Shown: positions 17,303-27,225, counted from the first letter of the stretch. The stretch: DNA of 64,000 nt from Phaeodactylibacter sp. (GCF_022763345.1 NZ_JALEGS010000004.1:1-64000), one strand, 5' to 3'. Program-made: numbers and translations. The notes: a model not told the origin generated them from the sequence alone.

Positions 17303-19864
17303 ATGAAGACTTTAACCTCCCTGGCGCTTTCCCTATTTCTCCTATCAAATTTATTTGCACAAACCGACACCCTTAGCGGTGTCATTAACCACTACAGCCC
17401 GGTATCCGCTATTGACACTTGTACCGCCCGCCTGACCGTGGGCAATGCTCTTCATTTTCAGCAAGGCGACACTTTAATTATCGCCCAAATGCAGGGCGCG
17501 GCCCTCTCTGTACCCAACAATTCCCAGTTTGGGTCTCTGACAGAGCTGGGGACAGCAGGCCTCTGGGAGCAGGCCATCATTCAGGAGGTTCAGGGTAACG
17601 ACCTGTTGCTTACCCAATCTTTGTTGCACACCTATAACATAGCAGGCAATGTACAGGTGGTGAGTATTCCCTATTACGAACAAGCGGTAGTCACCGATTC
17701 GGTAACCGCTCAGGCCTGGGACGGGCAAACCGGCGGCATCCTGGCCTTCCGGGCAGGTACGCTTACGCTAAATGGCTGGCTTACAGTAGCAGGAAAGGGG
17801 TTTAGGGGCGGAAGCGGAGCCTTGGACTACGATGGGAGCTGCACCTGGCTGGTCAACTATGAGGACTACCGCTTCGACGCCAACAGCATTCGCGGCGGGC
17901 TCAAAGGAGAAGGCATAGGCGGCGTGCCATTGGCCTGGCCCCGGGGCAGAGGCGCGGCAGCCAACGGCGGCGGGGGCGGCAACGACCATAATGCCGGTGG
18001 AGGCGGTGGGGCATTGCTCACGGCTGGTGGCCGGGGCGGTGAAAATGACAATCCCAACTTCCTGGGCTGCAAAGGGTTTGGGGAAGGTGCCGCAGGCTGG
18101 GCTTTACCCAACAATGAACGGCTTTTCCTGGGCGGGGGCGGTGGGGCCGGCCATGGCAACAACAACGTAGCCACGGACGGTGGCAATGGCGGTGGCATCA
18201 TCTTGCTGGAAGCAGACCAAATCCTCACTGATTTCGGGTTTATCGTAGCAGACGGGATGCATGCCCAAAATGCCGGTGGCGATGGTGCAGGCGGGGGCGG
18301 TGCAGGCGGCATGATCTTGTTGAATACCAACGACATCACCGGCCCTATTACCTTTTCTGCGATGGGCGGCAACGGCGGCAGTGCCAACAACAACAATCAG
18401 GATCAGTGCTTCGGCCCGGGTGGTGGTGGCAGCGGCGGCTACATCAGCGCTCCCGAAGGTTTTGATACAGACATCCTGCTCCACGGTGGAGTGCCTGGCC
18501 TTTCCATCAATTCTTCGGCATGCCCGGAATCACCAAACGGGGCTACACCGGGGGCCGATGGCCTGATTGAAGGACCGATAACTTTCCCGTCTAGCACCCT
18601 GCCGATCCCACAGCCCCCTGTGATTGCGACCGATCAGGATACGCTGACAGCTTGTGCCGGAACGCTGACCCTAAGCGCACTGCCCGGCGGCAGTTTCAAT
18701 GCCCTGTGCTGGGAATTCGATACCGGCAACGGATTTGTACCCGTGCCGGATAATGCGGATTACGATGGTGTCAACACCCCCAACCTGCTCCTCAACAACC
18801 CGGCTGTTGCCGTTGGCTTGAGCTTCCGCCTCTCGGCAATCTCCAGCTGCTTCCCCCCGGTTTACAGCAATGTGATTGAAGTGATAAGCGGGGCCCCACC
18901 TCTACCTGACTTTGCGGTGGACCTGAATGGCCTGGCCGCTACCTTTTCTCCGGCCACCATGGATGCAACAACCTACAACTGGGATTTTGGAGACGGCAAT
19001 ACTTCTGCCTCTGCCGGGCCCGGTCACACTTACACCACCCCAGGGATTTACACCGTTACCTTAACCATCACCAACGCCTGCGGGTCCGCTACTTCCGAAC
19101 AAACCATTACAGTGGGCAGCGCGCCCGTGCCGGACTTTGGCGTGAGCGGCAGCAGCAGCGGGTGTGCCCCCCGGAGCATTGGCTTTGTTAATCAGTCTAC
19201 CGGCAACTTTGACAGCCTGCTTTGGGCATTTCCCGGAGGTACGCCCGCCTCGTCCACGCAGCCCAATCCCACAATTGCCTATGAAACGCCGGGCACTTAT
19301 GATGTCAGCCTTACCCTGTTCAGTGCCTTTGCGCCCCAACAGGTTACAGTGCAAGACCAGGTCACGATTTACACCCGACCAACCGCTGCCTTCACCTACG
19401 AAACGGATGGGCTGACCGTCACTTTCACCAATTTATCAACTGACGCCGATTTCTTTTCCTGGAATTTTGGAGATGGCGGAACGAGCATAGCAACCAACCC
19501 TGTGCACACCTTCCCCAGCCCAGGCACCTTCGAGGTCACGCTCAATGCCTCCAACCCCAACTGCTCCCGGGCGGTGACAGAGCCCCTCTTCTTACAGCCT
19601 TCTTCCCTTGCAGACCTGAACAAGGAACAGGAAATATGGCTGTCACCCAACCCTGCATCTACTCAAACCTGTCTGCAGGCGAGCCCGGAATTAGCGCTCC
19701 CCCTCCCCTGGCAGTGCTTCAATGCCACCGGTCAGGTACTAGCAGAGGGTGCCTTTCGGCAAATGCCCGGTTGCATAGAGCTAAAAGAATGGCCCGGAGG
19801 CACCTATTATATAAAGGTGTTGAGTAAGGAAAACGTGTACGTCCTGCCGCTCATCGTGCAGTGA
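17303..19864 (+). CDS. Large secreted Gly-rich PKD-domain protein with T9SS sorting domain
   Basis: 853 residues. A signal peptide ends at LFAQ (~20). An N-terminal beta domain (~25-170) leads into a glycine-rich region (~170-400) with runs of GGGGG and Asn, then Ig/PKD-like domains; the clear PKD motifs are YNWDFGDGN (~550s) and FSWNFGDGG (~715s), with a divergent LLWAFPGG repeat between. The last ~75 residues form a T9SS type A sorting domain (SPNPAST ... GGTYYIKVLS). It is therefore predicted to be exported through the outer membrane by T9SS and attached or released, probably as an adhesin-like surface protein. Confidence 0.88.
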   Translation: MKTLTSLALSLFLLSNLFAQTDTLSGVINHYSPVSAIDTCTARLTVGNALHFQQGDTLIIAQMQGAALSVPNNSQFGSLTELGTAGLWEQAIIQEVQGNDLLLTQSLLHTYNIAGNVQVVSIPYYEQAVVTDSVTAQAWDGQTGGILAFRAGTLTLNGWLTVAGKGFRGGSGALDYDGSCTWLVNYEDYRFDANSIRGGLKGEGIGGVPLAWPRGRGAAANGGGGGNDHNAGGGGGALLTAGGRGGENDNPNFLGCKGFGEGAAGWALPNNERLFLGGGGGAGHGNNNVATDGGNGGGIILLEADQILTDFGFIVADGMHAQNAGGDGAGGGGAGGMILLNTNDITGPITFSAMGGNGGSANNNNQDQCFGPGGGGSGGYISAPEGFDTDILLHGGVPGLSINSSACPESPNGATPGADGLIEGPITFPSSTLPIPQPPVIATDQDTLTACAGTLTLSALPGGSFNALCWEFDTGNGFVPVPDNADYDGVNTPNLLLNNPAVAVGLSFRLSAISSCFPPVYSNVIEVISGAPPLPDFAVDLNGLAATFSPATMDATTYNWDFGDGNTSASAGPGHTYTTPGIYTVTLTITNACGSATSEQTITVGSAPVPDFGVSGSSSGCAPRSIGFVNQSTGNFDSLLWAFPGGTPASSTQPNPTIAYETPGTYDVSLTLFSAFAPQQVTVQDQVTIYTRPTAAFTYETDGLTVTFTNLSTDADFFSWNFGDGGTSIATNPVHTFPSPGTFEVTLNASNPNCSRAVTEPLFLQPSSLADLNKEQEIWLSPNPASTQTCLQASPELALPLPWQCFNATGQVLAEGAFRQMPGCIELKEWPGGTYYIKVLSKENVYVLPLIVQ

Positions 19865-19866
19865 CC

Positions 19867-20265
19867 TTACCGCCGGTTGAGATTATACCGGGCTACGGCC
19901 TGATGCTTCTGTCCGTAGCCCATACCTTGCATGAGCACACTGGAGCCTAACAAAGCCCAGCTCCAGTTTGGATGATCGGTGCGCACGACGTAAAAACAGC
20001 TGGCAAAAACAGCCGCTGAGCCCCAGTGCCACCACTGTCCCTTCCGCCAGGACCGCCAGGCTTCCCGGTCTGACCGTAGCATAGCCTTGAGCTCCTGCTG
20101 CCTGAGGTAATCGCCTTTCAGCTGATAACGTTGACCGCCCCACCAGGTGTCTTTGATTTGAATGGTATCCGGAAAAAATGAGTGAGCATGCGCTACAGCA
20201 AGAGGCTGGGCACAGGCAAGCCCTGTTCCACAGAGCAAGATTAGTATCATCCAGATCTGCTTCAT
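19867..20265 (-). CDS. Small exported or membrane protein of unknown function
   Basis: 132 residues. The start at 20265 (MKQIWMILILLCG) begins a clean signal peptide ending near ACAQ; a longer in-frame reading overlaps the glycerate kinase gene and is discarded. The mature part is Trp-rich (WWGG, WRSWRKGQWWHWG) with two hydrophobic helices near the C-terminus (~85-120). It lies 58 bp after glycerate kinase on the same strand and ends 2 bp from the convergent PKD gene. No family is recognised. Confidence 0.65.
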   Translation of the reverse strand: MKQIWMILILLCGTGLACAQPLAVAHAHSFFPDTIQIKDTWWGGQRYQLKGDYLRQQELKAMLRSDREAWRSWRKGQWWHWGSAAVFASCFYVVRTDHPNWSWALLGSSVLMQGMGYGQKHQAVARYNLNRR

Positions 20266-20323
20266 CTTTTTTGGAAGCAATTTCCGGGAAAAACCATAAA
20301 GGCAATTGTCTAATCCTGCTAAG

Positions 20324-21454
20324 TTATTCGGCCAACAACAACTGCCCGACGTGGAAGGCTGTTTCTTCCAGTCGGCTTGCCGTTTCCTCCAGTGCTGTTG
20401 CCAGGTCAACCGGACGGTTTTGGATGGAGAATGCTGCCCGTAACCCAATCGAGCGGACCGCCTCCGGGCTGGCCTGAAGGGCACCGCACAAAGCAATGAC
20501 CGGCACAGCTTTTTGGCGTGCGCGTTGAGTGATGCCCTTGATGAGCTTGCCTCTTAGTGTTTGTTCGTCCAGGCGCCCTTCCCCGGTGATAACCAGGTCT
20601 GCCTGATCGAGAGCTGCTTCAAACCCCGCCACCTCCATGATGGTTTCAATGCCAGGTTTCAAGGAAGCGCCAAGGTAGGTGAGGCACCCGGCGCCCATGC
20701 CCCCAGCCGCGCCACTCCCCGGTACTTCGGCTATGGGTTTTCCGGCAAGCTTTTCCATTTGCGGAGCAATATGCCGCAGCCCGGCATCCAGCAACTCAAC
20801 TGCTGCCGGATCTGCCCCTTTCTGAGGCGCGAACACCCGGGCGGCGCCCTGCTCGCCAAAAAGCGGATTATCCACATCGCAAAGGGTAATGATTTCAATC
20901 TGCCGGGGATCGAGGAATAGCATGCGGTCATCAATACGGTGCACCTTACCGAGGTTTTCCCCCACCGGCTCCAGTTCATGCCCGTGCTCATCCAGAAAGC
21001 GGTAGCCCAGAGCCGCGGCCATGCCCATGCCCGCATCGTTGGTGGCGCTGCCCCCAAGGCCCAGGATGATCTTTTCCGCCCCCCGGCTCATCGCAGCGAT
21101 GATTAAAGCGCCCGTACCCATTGTGGACGTTTTTAGCGGATTTCTTTCCTTCGGCTTAAGCAACTGAAGCCCGGAAGCCGAAGCCATTTCTATAAAGGCG
21201 GTCTTGCCGTCCCCAGACATTCCGTATTGGGCCATTATGGGTTCGAAGCGTGGATTGCTGGCGCGGTCTTCCACCATCTGCCCACCGGTATGATGCGCCA
21301 GGATGGCCGCAGTGCCCTCTCCACCATCGGCCAGTGGCATAGCGGCCACTTCGAATTTGTCATTGGCAGTTTTCAACCCTTTTTCGATAGCCTGGCAAAC
21401 TGCTTCGGCGGGCAATGCGTCTTTAAAAGTGTCGCTGGCAATGAGGATTCGCAT
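20324..21454 (-). CDS. Glycerate kinase
   Basis: 376 residues, matching the GarK/GlxK family length. It phosphorylates D-glycerate (to 2- or 3-phosphoglycerate) with ATP. Signatures are the opening ILIASDTFKDALPA, the PLADGGEGT motif (~41-49), GLGGSATNDAGMG (~130-142) and GAAGGMGAG (~237-245). Product regiochemistry cannot be told from sequence; the GarK/GlxK fold usually yields 2-phosphoglycerate. Confidence 0.93.
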   Translation of the reverse strand: MRILIASDTFKDALPAEAVCQAIEKGLKTANDKFEVAAMPLADGGEGTAAILAHHTGGQMVEDRASNPRFEPIMAQYGMSGDGKTAFIEMASASGLQLLKPKERNPLKTSTMGTGALIIAAMSRGAEKIILGLGGSATNDAGMGMAAALGYRFLDEHGHELEPVGENLGKVHRIDDRMLFLDPRQIEIITLCDVDNPLFGEQGAARVFAPQKGADPAAVELLDAGLRHIAPQMEKLAGKPIAEVPGSGAAGGMGAGCLTYLGASLKPGIETIMEVAGFEAALDQADLVITGEGRLDEQTLRGKLIKGITQRARQKAVPVIALCGALQASPEAVRSIGLRAAFSIQNRPVDLATALEETASRLEETAFHVGQLLLAE

Positions 21455-21492
21455 GGTACAATATATTTTGAACGAAAGTAACCAAAAGTGGC

Positions 21493-23421
21493 TTACTGCA
21501 AAAGCAGTTGGCGCAGGTAAAGGTCCAGCCCATGGTCATTATCAAGTTCAAGCTTACTCTTTAGACGGTACCGCGCCATATTCACTGCCTTTTCGCTCAC
21601 TCCCTGGGTAGAAGCAATTTCTACCGTGGAAGCCCCCAGGGCGATAAGAATGGCGTATCGCAGCTGTGTTTTTGTCAAATCCGGTGCCATATCAGCCAAC
21701 GCCCTGAAAAAGTCGGGGTAGGATAAGAGGAAAAGCTCCACAAAATCATTCTTTTCGGTATAATCATGAATCAATATGCTCAGCTTTCGTTTGAGCAGAG
21801 GCAGATTGGATTCATAGCGCGCTATGACTTCCATTGCGTTATTTTTCAACTGTGCCGCTCCGATACCGGTTTGCAGTGCGTTTTGACGCTGCACCTTCAG
21901 CTGTCTATCCAATTGTTCGCTATGCTTTCTTGCCGCTTCCGCTTTTGCTCTCGCCTCTGTCACTCTTCTCTGATGACTGTGCAAAAGCAACCCCAAGATA
22001 ATCAGCGCCACAACCGCAAATAGCAAAGCTGTGCCAAGATACAGACGGTTTCGTTCCAGCAGTGATGCCCGTTCCTCTGCTACCTTTGCGATGCGCTCTG
22101 CCCGATCTCGTTGGTTTTTAAAGGTTTCCAACTCATAGATAGCCGCCATTTCTTCCACGCGTAGCTTTTTGCTAAGTTGTTGAAAAGCTTTATGCCTGCG
22201 TTCCAACTCTCGCATTTCAACTGAGGCAAGAACGGCTTCCCCCTTCAGAAGAAGAGCCTTGACCCGGGATTCTGATAAAGCTACCCGGGACTGTGCATCC
22301 TCACGAGCCAGGCCTTCGGCCAGGTTAATAGCAGTGAGAGCCTGATCTGGCTGATTCAAAGCAAGATAGTACTCAATCTTCATGGAGTAAAAGTCGTACG
22401 AAAGTGAAGCTCCCTTATTTATTTCATAACGCCTTAGGCTGTCCAGCACATACTTAGCGCGGTCGTATTGCCGCTTACCTAAATATATTTTGAAAGCAGC
22501 CTCTGTATAAGCGGGCAACAGATAGTTGAATTCTCCCATATACGGGTCAAGTACTTCGAGTAATTCTTCACCTCTTCCCCAATCCTCCAGGTAACCGGCG
22601 ACTTCTATCTGATTGATCAGACTCAATACCATGGGGTAGGCTCCGTCCTCAATGGCGGATGCCTTTTTCCGGACCTCTGCAAAAATAGAGTCAGCCACCT
22701 GATACATATCCCGACGCAAATAAGTAAGCCCTATATTATTTAGCACGACCGCTTTTTCCTGCTCAGAGATAAGCTTCTCTGTTTTTCCTGCTAATTGCTG
22801 ACTGAGCAAAAGATATTGGTAAGCCGCTTCATACTTTTTACTATACAGATAAACCATGCTAAGGTTACTGTAAACCAAATATAGCCGACGTTGATCCTCT
22901 ACCTGATCGAAGAACACAATTGCTTTGCGATATGCAGATTCGGCAAGGCTTTTCTCCCCATTTGCGAAGTAAGCATTGCCCCTCGACAGCCAGTAGCCTC
23001 CTTTGATCTGAACAGCATTCGTGTTGTCAGCCAGGGATTTGTACTCATCAAGTATTCCTTCTATCACTTCCGTTTTACCGCTGTATAACACCATTCTAAG
23101 CCGGGCTTTATGGTATTCGCACTGTAGTGAATCTGAAGAAAAAAACAAGCTTCTGTAAAGGCTGTCATAGCAATGAACCTCAGGACTGCCGGCTTTTTCT
23201 GCCTGTTCCATGAATTTAAGCAGTCCCTCAGGTGAGAGAGGCTGCTCCTCCTCGCTAAGGTCAATTTTACAGGGATCATTTATTCCCTTATACTCAAAGG
23301 CCTGCCCCTGAAGTGGCTGTATCAAAAAGCTAAGGATGAACAAGCCGGGTTTTAGACCCCGCCATATGAAACGGTAGAGATATAACAATAATCTCTGCCG
23401 TTGAGTACATTTGTTGTGCAT
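21493..23421 (-). CDS. TPR membrane regulator with C-terminal LuxR-like HTH
   Basis: 642 residues from the ATG at 23421, which opens a signal-like segment (GLFILSFLIQPLQGQ, ~25-42). About six TPR-like repeats (~70-420) follow, then a coiled coil, a membrane helix (LGTALLFAVVALIILGLLL, ~463-482), a second coiled coil and a C-terminal helical region (~555-642) with a LuxR-like HTH (TKTQLRYAILIALGASTVEIASTQGVSEKAVNMA). This is the Bacteroidota design in which periplasmic TPRs sense a ligand and the cytoplasmic HTH acts on DNA. An upstream start at 23595 is possible but adds an unlikely N-terminus. Confidence 0.75.
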   Translation of the reverse strand: MHNKCTQRQRLLLYLYRFIWRGLKPGLFILSFLIQPLQGQAFEYKGINDPCKIDLSEEEQPLSPEGLLKFMEQAEKAGSPEVHCYDSLYRSLFFSSDSLQCEYHKARLRMVLYSGKTEVIEGILDEYKSLADNTNAVQIKGGYWLSRGNAYFANGEKSLAESAYRKAIVFFDQVEDQRRLYLVYSNLSMVYLYSKKYEAAYQYLLLSQQLAGKTEKLISEQEKAVVLNNIGLTYLRRDMYQVADSIFAEVRKKASAIEDGAYPMVLSLINQIEVAGYLEDWGRGEELLEVLDPYMGEFNYLLPAYTEAAFKIYLGKRQYDRAKYVLDSLRRYEINKGASLSYDFYSMKIEYYLALNQPDQALTAINLAEGLAREDAQSRVALSESRVKALLLKGEAVLASVEMRELERRHKAFQQLSKKLRVEEMAAIYELETFKNQRDRAERIAKVAEERASLLERNRLYLGTALLFAVVALIILGLLLHSHQRRVTEARAKAEAARKHSEQLDRQLKVQRQNALQTGIGAAQLKNNAMEVIARYESNLPLLKRKLSILIHDYTEKNDFVELFLLSYPDFFRALADMAPDLTKTQLRYAILIALGASTVEIASTQGVSEKAVNMARYRLKSKLELDNDHGLDLYLRQLLLQ

Positions 23422-23601
23422 ATCTGTCTTTTCTGAGCCGGGAAAATTAGTTTTTTTTTCTTTGTTCTCAAAAGAAAACTGCGCCAGCTGACTGTAAAAT
23501 AATACCGTACGGCTACTTAATAACAGCAGGAAAGCATGCTGAAAACAGCACAACTGAGCGTGCTTTGTCCAATCATTGCTAAGCGGAAAGAGCACATCTG
23601 A

Positions 23602-23641
23602 TTAAAGAAAAAGCTGATGCCCACAGCAGGCCACCAGCTTT
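23602..23641 (-). terminator. Intrinsic terminator upstream of the TPR regulator
   Basis: AAAGCTG (23610-23616) pairs with CAGCTTT (23635-23641), with imperfect inner pairing. On the minus strand it is followed by TTTTTCTTTAA. It ends, or attenuates, a transcript initiated at the promoter at 23830-23861. Confidence 0.7.
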
Positions 23642-23826
23642 AACTCTAAATTACCCAAACAGAATGAGAAGTCCCTCTCTTTTGGAAGCTACCCTTGTTC
23701 GGTTAGCTCTCGTGCCAAGAGGTTCGGTAAAAGAGGAGCGCTTTTGTACTCACTGAGAAACCTGGAATAGTTAGTTGTTGTCCCTAAATTTGGAGTGTTC
23801 GTATCATTGACCCCATAGTTTCTTTC
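23602..23826 (-). ncRNA. Candidate short RNA or attenuated leader, about 220 nt
   Basis: A good minus-strand promoter (23830-23861) and an intrinsic terminator (23602-23641) enclose about 220 nt without a convincing ORF beginning after the predicted start. An in-frame reading of 62 codons (to 23689) begins upstream of the promoter, so it would not be translated from its own ATG. The RNA could be a free small RNA or a leader controlling the TPR regulator that starts at 23421. No known RNA family is recognised. Confidence 0.4.
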
Positions 23827-23829
23827 ACA

Positions 23830-23861
23830 AATATATACGTTGGACACACGACAGACAATGA
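23830..23861 (-). promoter_or_regulatory. Bacteroidota promoter, minus strand
   Basis: Read on the minus strand: ATTG (23861-23858), 20-nt spacer, TATATTTG (23837-23830), close to TTTG-N19/20-TAnnTTTG. Start predicted near 23826. Confidence 0.7.
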
Positions 23862-24022
23862 ATGCTCTAAAAAACAAAAAACACGCAAAAAACTGAATAT
23901 CAAAACTTTACAAAATCCTGTATATCACAAATTCTTCCCTGTAGACCGACTGTTTTGACTTTTAGCGTGCTGGAAGGCAAAAATTGGGATGAATAACCAG
24001 ATCACTTCATACTGCGGGATAC

Positions 24023-24640
24023 TTAAAGCTTCAGCATATTTTGCAGTTTTCTTTCATCTGCACCTTCAAATATCGGCTGATGAAACTGATGCAGCTTTTG
24101 CAGCAATGCCAGCAATTGCTGCTTCTCGGCTGTGGTCAAATCGCCCGTAACGACTTCTCCCATTGGCATAATGCGGGCATTTGCTTCTGCCACCACCTTC
24201 CGCCCCCTGTCGCTCAGCCGGACCAACTTGGCGCGGCGGTCCTCCGGGTTAGGGAGCTCTTCGATGTGGCCCTGCTTTTTCAGGCGCTTGAGTACTTCGG
24301 TGCCGGTGGATTTCTCCAGGATGTTTTTCTGAATCAGTGCAGATTTGGTGAGTGGTGCTTCCTGCTCAAGGGTAGCCAGAAAGGCCCAGTCCGTAAGGGA
24401 ATACAAGTCAAGATGGCGGAAGACACGCCGGGCGTAGTAGGCCGCATAATTGGCCATAAAACCGAAGAACATGGAAATCAGGCCGTCTGTATTGGGCGGC
24501 AGGCTTGCCTCACCCCCACTGCTGTGCCCCTGCTGCTGCAGCCACTCCCCAAAAGCAACCGGAGAAAGGTGTTCGGCTTTGTGCTGCTCCTGAAACGCGC
24601 CCAGCCAGTCGATCACCTGTTTGGCGTCTTCGATCTTCAT
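24023..24640 (-). CDS. MarR-family transcriptional regulator
   Basis: 205 residues, longer than the ~150 of a typical MarR owing to an N-terminal segment of about 55 residues. The winged helix spans ~90-155: LTKSALIQKNILEKSTGTEVLKRLKKQGHIEELPNPEDRRAKLVRLSDRGR, with the family wing motif EDRRAK. It is divergent from the TonB receptor gene across 107 bp, so it probably controls that receptor and itself in response to a small molecule. ATTTTGTACTAAAA at 24649-24662, next to its start codon, may be part of an operator. Confidence 0.9.
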   Translation of the reverse strand: MKIEDAKQVIDWLGAFQEQHKAEHLSPVAFGEWLQQQGHSSGGEASLPPNTDGLISMFFGFMANYAAYYARRVFRHLDLYSLTDWAFLATLEQEAPLTKSALIQKNILEKSTGTEVLKRLKKQGHIEELPNPEDRRAKLVRLSDRGRKVVAEANARIMPMGEVVTGDLTTAEKQQLLALLQKLHQFHQPIFEGADERKLQNMLKL

Positions 24641-24747
24641 AAAGTTCTATTTTGTACTAAAAAAGTTTGATATCGTATAAACACTTTCAAAAACAGAATG
24701 TTCTGCTGGCATAAATAACAAATCCATCACCACGACAAAACGTTACG

Positions 24748-27162
24748 ATGAAAGTTCAACACCTTTTCAGTTTATTGCTCGGATTGATGCTAAGCGCGGC
24801 CCTTTCGGCACAGTCGGGCATCATCAAGGGGCAGGTAACCGATGCTCTGAACAATGAACCTATACCTTTTGCTAATGTGCTCCTGCTGGGGACCGATATA
24901 GGGACGACAACTGATGTAGATGGCAATTACGAAATCACCGGGCTGGAGCCGAAATTGTATGATGTGCGTGCTTCTTACCTGGGCTACACCAATAAAGCTG
25001 AGTATGAAGTGCAAGTGACCAACTCCAAGCCTGCCATCGTCAACCTGGCCCTGAGCGAATCTGCCCAGGATTTGGAGGAAGTGGTCGTCAAAGCTTCACC
25101 ATTCACCAAAACGGAAGAAAGCCCGCTCTCTCTGCGCACCATTGGCGTGGCCGAAATTCAGCGCAACCCGGGCGGCAACCGGGATATTTCGCGGGTGATA
25201 CAGACCCTGCCGGGCGTTACAACTCCGGCAAGTTTCCGCAACGACCTCATCATCCGGGGCGGCGCACCGAATGAGAACCGCTTCTACCTGGATGACGTGG
25301 AAGTGCCGACCATCAACCACTTTGCCACGCAGGGGGCCTCTGGCGGGCCGGTGGGGCTGATCAATGTGAATTTCATCCGTGAGGTGGAGTTTTACAGCGG
25401 CGCTTTCCCTTCCAACCGGGGCAACACGCTGAGCTCGGTCTTGGAGTTCAAGCAGCGCGATGGCCGGGATGACCGCATTGGCGGCACCTTCCTGATGAGT
25501 GCCACGGATGTTGGCGTGACCCTGGAGGGCCCGATTGGGGACAAAACCACTTTTCTGGCCTCTGCCCGCCGTTCTTACCTGCAATTTCTCTTCGAGGTGA
25601 TTGGGCTGCCGTTTTTGCCGACCTACAACGATTTTCAGGTAAAAGTGAAGCACAAGTTTAACAAAAAGAACGAGCTGACCTTCATCGGCCTGGGCGCTAT
25701 TGATCAGTTCCAGCTCAATCTGGATGCCAACGAGACCGAAGAGCAGCAATTTCTGCTCAACCAGCTGCCAGTCTCCCCACAGTGGAACTACACCAACGGC
25801 CTTGTCTACAAACACTACGCCGACAATGGCTTCTGGACCTTTGTGGTCAGCCGTAATATGCTCAACAACGAGAGTGAAAAGTACCTGGATAACGACGACA
25901 GCAGCGAAGAGAACCTGACCCTGCGCTACAAATCCCAGGAAATTGAAAACAAGCTCCGGGTAGAGCACGATATCCGCTTTGGCGATTTTAAGCTCAACTA
26001 TGGCCTGGGCTATCAGTATGTGAAGTACAACGTGAGCACTTTCAACCGCATCTTCACCAGCGCCGGGCCACAGACCATCGACTTTGCCTCCAACTTTGAC
26101 CTCAACCGCTATGCGCTGTTTGCTCAGGGCAGCCAAAAGTTTGTGGATGAGCGCCTGACCCTCTCCCTGGGCTTCCGGATGGATGCCAATGATTACAGCA
26201 CAGAGATGAGCAACCTTGGGCAGCAGTTCTCCCCCCGCTTTTCTGCCTCCTACGCCCTCTCCGAACGGCTGGCCGTCAACTTCAATACCGGTATTTATTA
26301 CCAATTGCCGCCTTACACCATACTGGGCTATCAGGAGGATGGCGTGTTTGTGAACCGCGAGAATGGCATTAAGTACATCCGAAATGACCATGTGGTGGCT
26401 GGATTCGAATACAACACGGCTTCCAATTCCAAAATCTCCATTGAAGGCTACTACAAGTACTACTATGACTACCCTTTCCTGCTGCGCGACAGCCTGACAC
26501 TGGCTAATTTGGGCGGTGACTTTGGCGTACTGGGCAACGAGCCGGTTGTCCCCCGTTCTGAGGGGCGCAGCTATGGGCTGGAGTTCCTCTTTCAGCAACG
26601 CCTCTACAAGGGGTTCTACGGTATTGCGTCCTACACCTTGGGCTGGAGCGAGTTTGAGGACAAGAATGGCAACTTCGTGCCTTCCTCCTGGGATGCCCGC
26701 CACATCGCCAACGTAGTCATCGGCAAGCGCTTTGAGAAGAACTGGGAAGTGGGCATCAACTGGCGGTTTCAGACCGGGCTGCCTTTCACGCCTTTCGACC
26801 GGCAGTCTTCCGCCCTTGTCCTCAACTGGCAGGCCAACGGGCGGGGCATCCGGGATTTCGACCTGCTCAATACCCGGCGTGCGGATTTGGTCAGCGCTAT
26901 TGACATCCGGGTGGACAAAAAATGGTTCTTCGACAAATGGAGCCTGAATATCTTCCTCGATATCGAGAACGTTACCGGCAATGGCGTGGGCCAGGATCAG
27001 CTTATCCTTGACCGCCCGCTGGATGAAAACGGGCAGCCAATCGGTGGAGGTATCATCACCAATCCGGATGCGCCCATCAATCAGCAGCAGTTCCGGCTCA
27101 AGACCATTAATGATGCTACGGGTACGGTGGTGCCAAGTATCGGGCTGCAGATTGAAATATAA
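24748..27162 (+). CDS. TonB-dependent outer-membrane receptor
   Basis: 804 residues. Signal peptide to ~22 (ALSAQ), then a carboxypeptidase-regulatory-like beta sandwich (~25-105, IKGQVTDALNNEPIPFANVLLLGT), a plug domain (~110-230, with IIRGGAPNENRFYLDDVEVP) and a beta-barrel to the C-terminus. It imports a substrate bound at the surface using TonB/ExbBD energy. No SusD partner is next to it, so polysaccharide use is not indicated; the subgroup resembles small-molecule or peptide receptors. Regulation by the divergent MarR is likely. Confidence 0.93.
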   Translation: MKVQHLFSLLLGLMLSAALSAQSGIIKGQVTDALNNEPIPFANVLLLGTDIGTTTDVDGNYEITGLEPKLYDVRASYLGYTNKAEYEVQVTNSKPAIVNLALSESAQDLEEVVVKASPFTKTEESPLSLRTIGVAEIQRNPGGNRDISRVIQTLPGVTTPASFRNDLIIRGGAPNENRFYLDDVEVPTINHFATQGASGGPVGLINVNFIREVEFYSGAFPSNRGNTLSSVLEFKQRDGRDDRIGGTFLMSATDVGVTLEGPIGDKTTFLASARRSYLQFLFEVIGLPFLPTYNDFQVKVKHKFNKKNELTFIGLGAIDQFQLNLDANETEEQQFLLNQLPVSPQWNYTNGLVYKHYADNGFWTFVVSRNMLNNESEKYLDNDDSSEENLTLRYKSQEIENKLRVEHDIRFGDFKLNYGLGYQYVKYNVSTFNRIFTSAGPQTIDFASNFDLNRYALFAQGSQKFVDERLTLSLGFRMDANDYSTEMSNLGQQFSPRFSASYALSERLAVNFNTGIYYQLPPYTILGYQEDGVFVNRENGIKYIRNDHVVAGFEYNTASNSKISIEGYYKYYYDYPFLLRDSLTLANLGGDFGVLGNEPVVPRSEGRSYGLEFLFQQRLYKGFYGIASYTLGWSEFEDKNGNFVPSSWDARHIANVVIGKRFEKNWEVGINWRFQTGLPFTPFDRQSSALVLNWQANGRGIRDFDLLNTRRADLVSAIDIRVDKKWFFDKWSLNIFLDIENVTGNGVGQDQLILDRPLDENGQPIGGGIITNPDAPINQQQFRLKTINDATGTVVPSIGLQIEI

Positions 27163-27172
27163 GGTAACCGGG

Positions 27173-27221
27173 AACCGGTTGTTGGGCGAGTTTAGTTAAT
27201 TTGGGAGCCTGACAACCGGTT
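27173..27221 (+). terminator. Putative terminator between TonB receptor and CRP-type gene
   Basis: AACCGGTTGT (27173-27182) is the exact reverse complement of ACAACCGGTT (27212-27221), separated by 29 nt and followed by TTTTT that runs into the next ATG at 27226. The loop is long, so it may be a leader structure instead of a terminator. Confidence 0.5.
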
Positions 27222-27225
27222 TTTT

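Noticed and set aside
17930..18440. Gly-rich tandem-like DNA repeats as a CRISPR or minisatellite
   Set aside because: The repetition comes from GGC/GGT glycine codons inside one continuous reading frame, with no regular repeat-spacer pattern.
23689..23877. 62-codon minus-strand frame as a small protein gene
   Set aside because: Its ATG lies upstream of the promoter at 23830-23861, and no internal start follows the predicted transcription start in frame.
25096..26703. 535-codon open frame antisense to the TonB receptor
   Set aside because: Opposite a clear receptor gene; composition rich in Val/Gln/Ala typical of antisense shadows and no domain visible.
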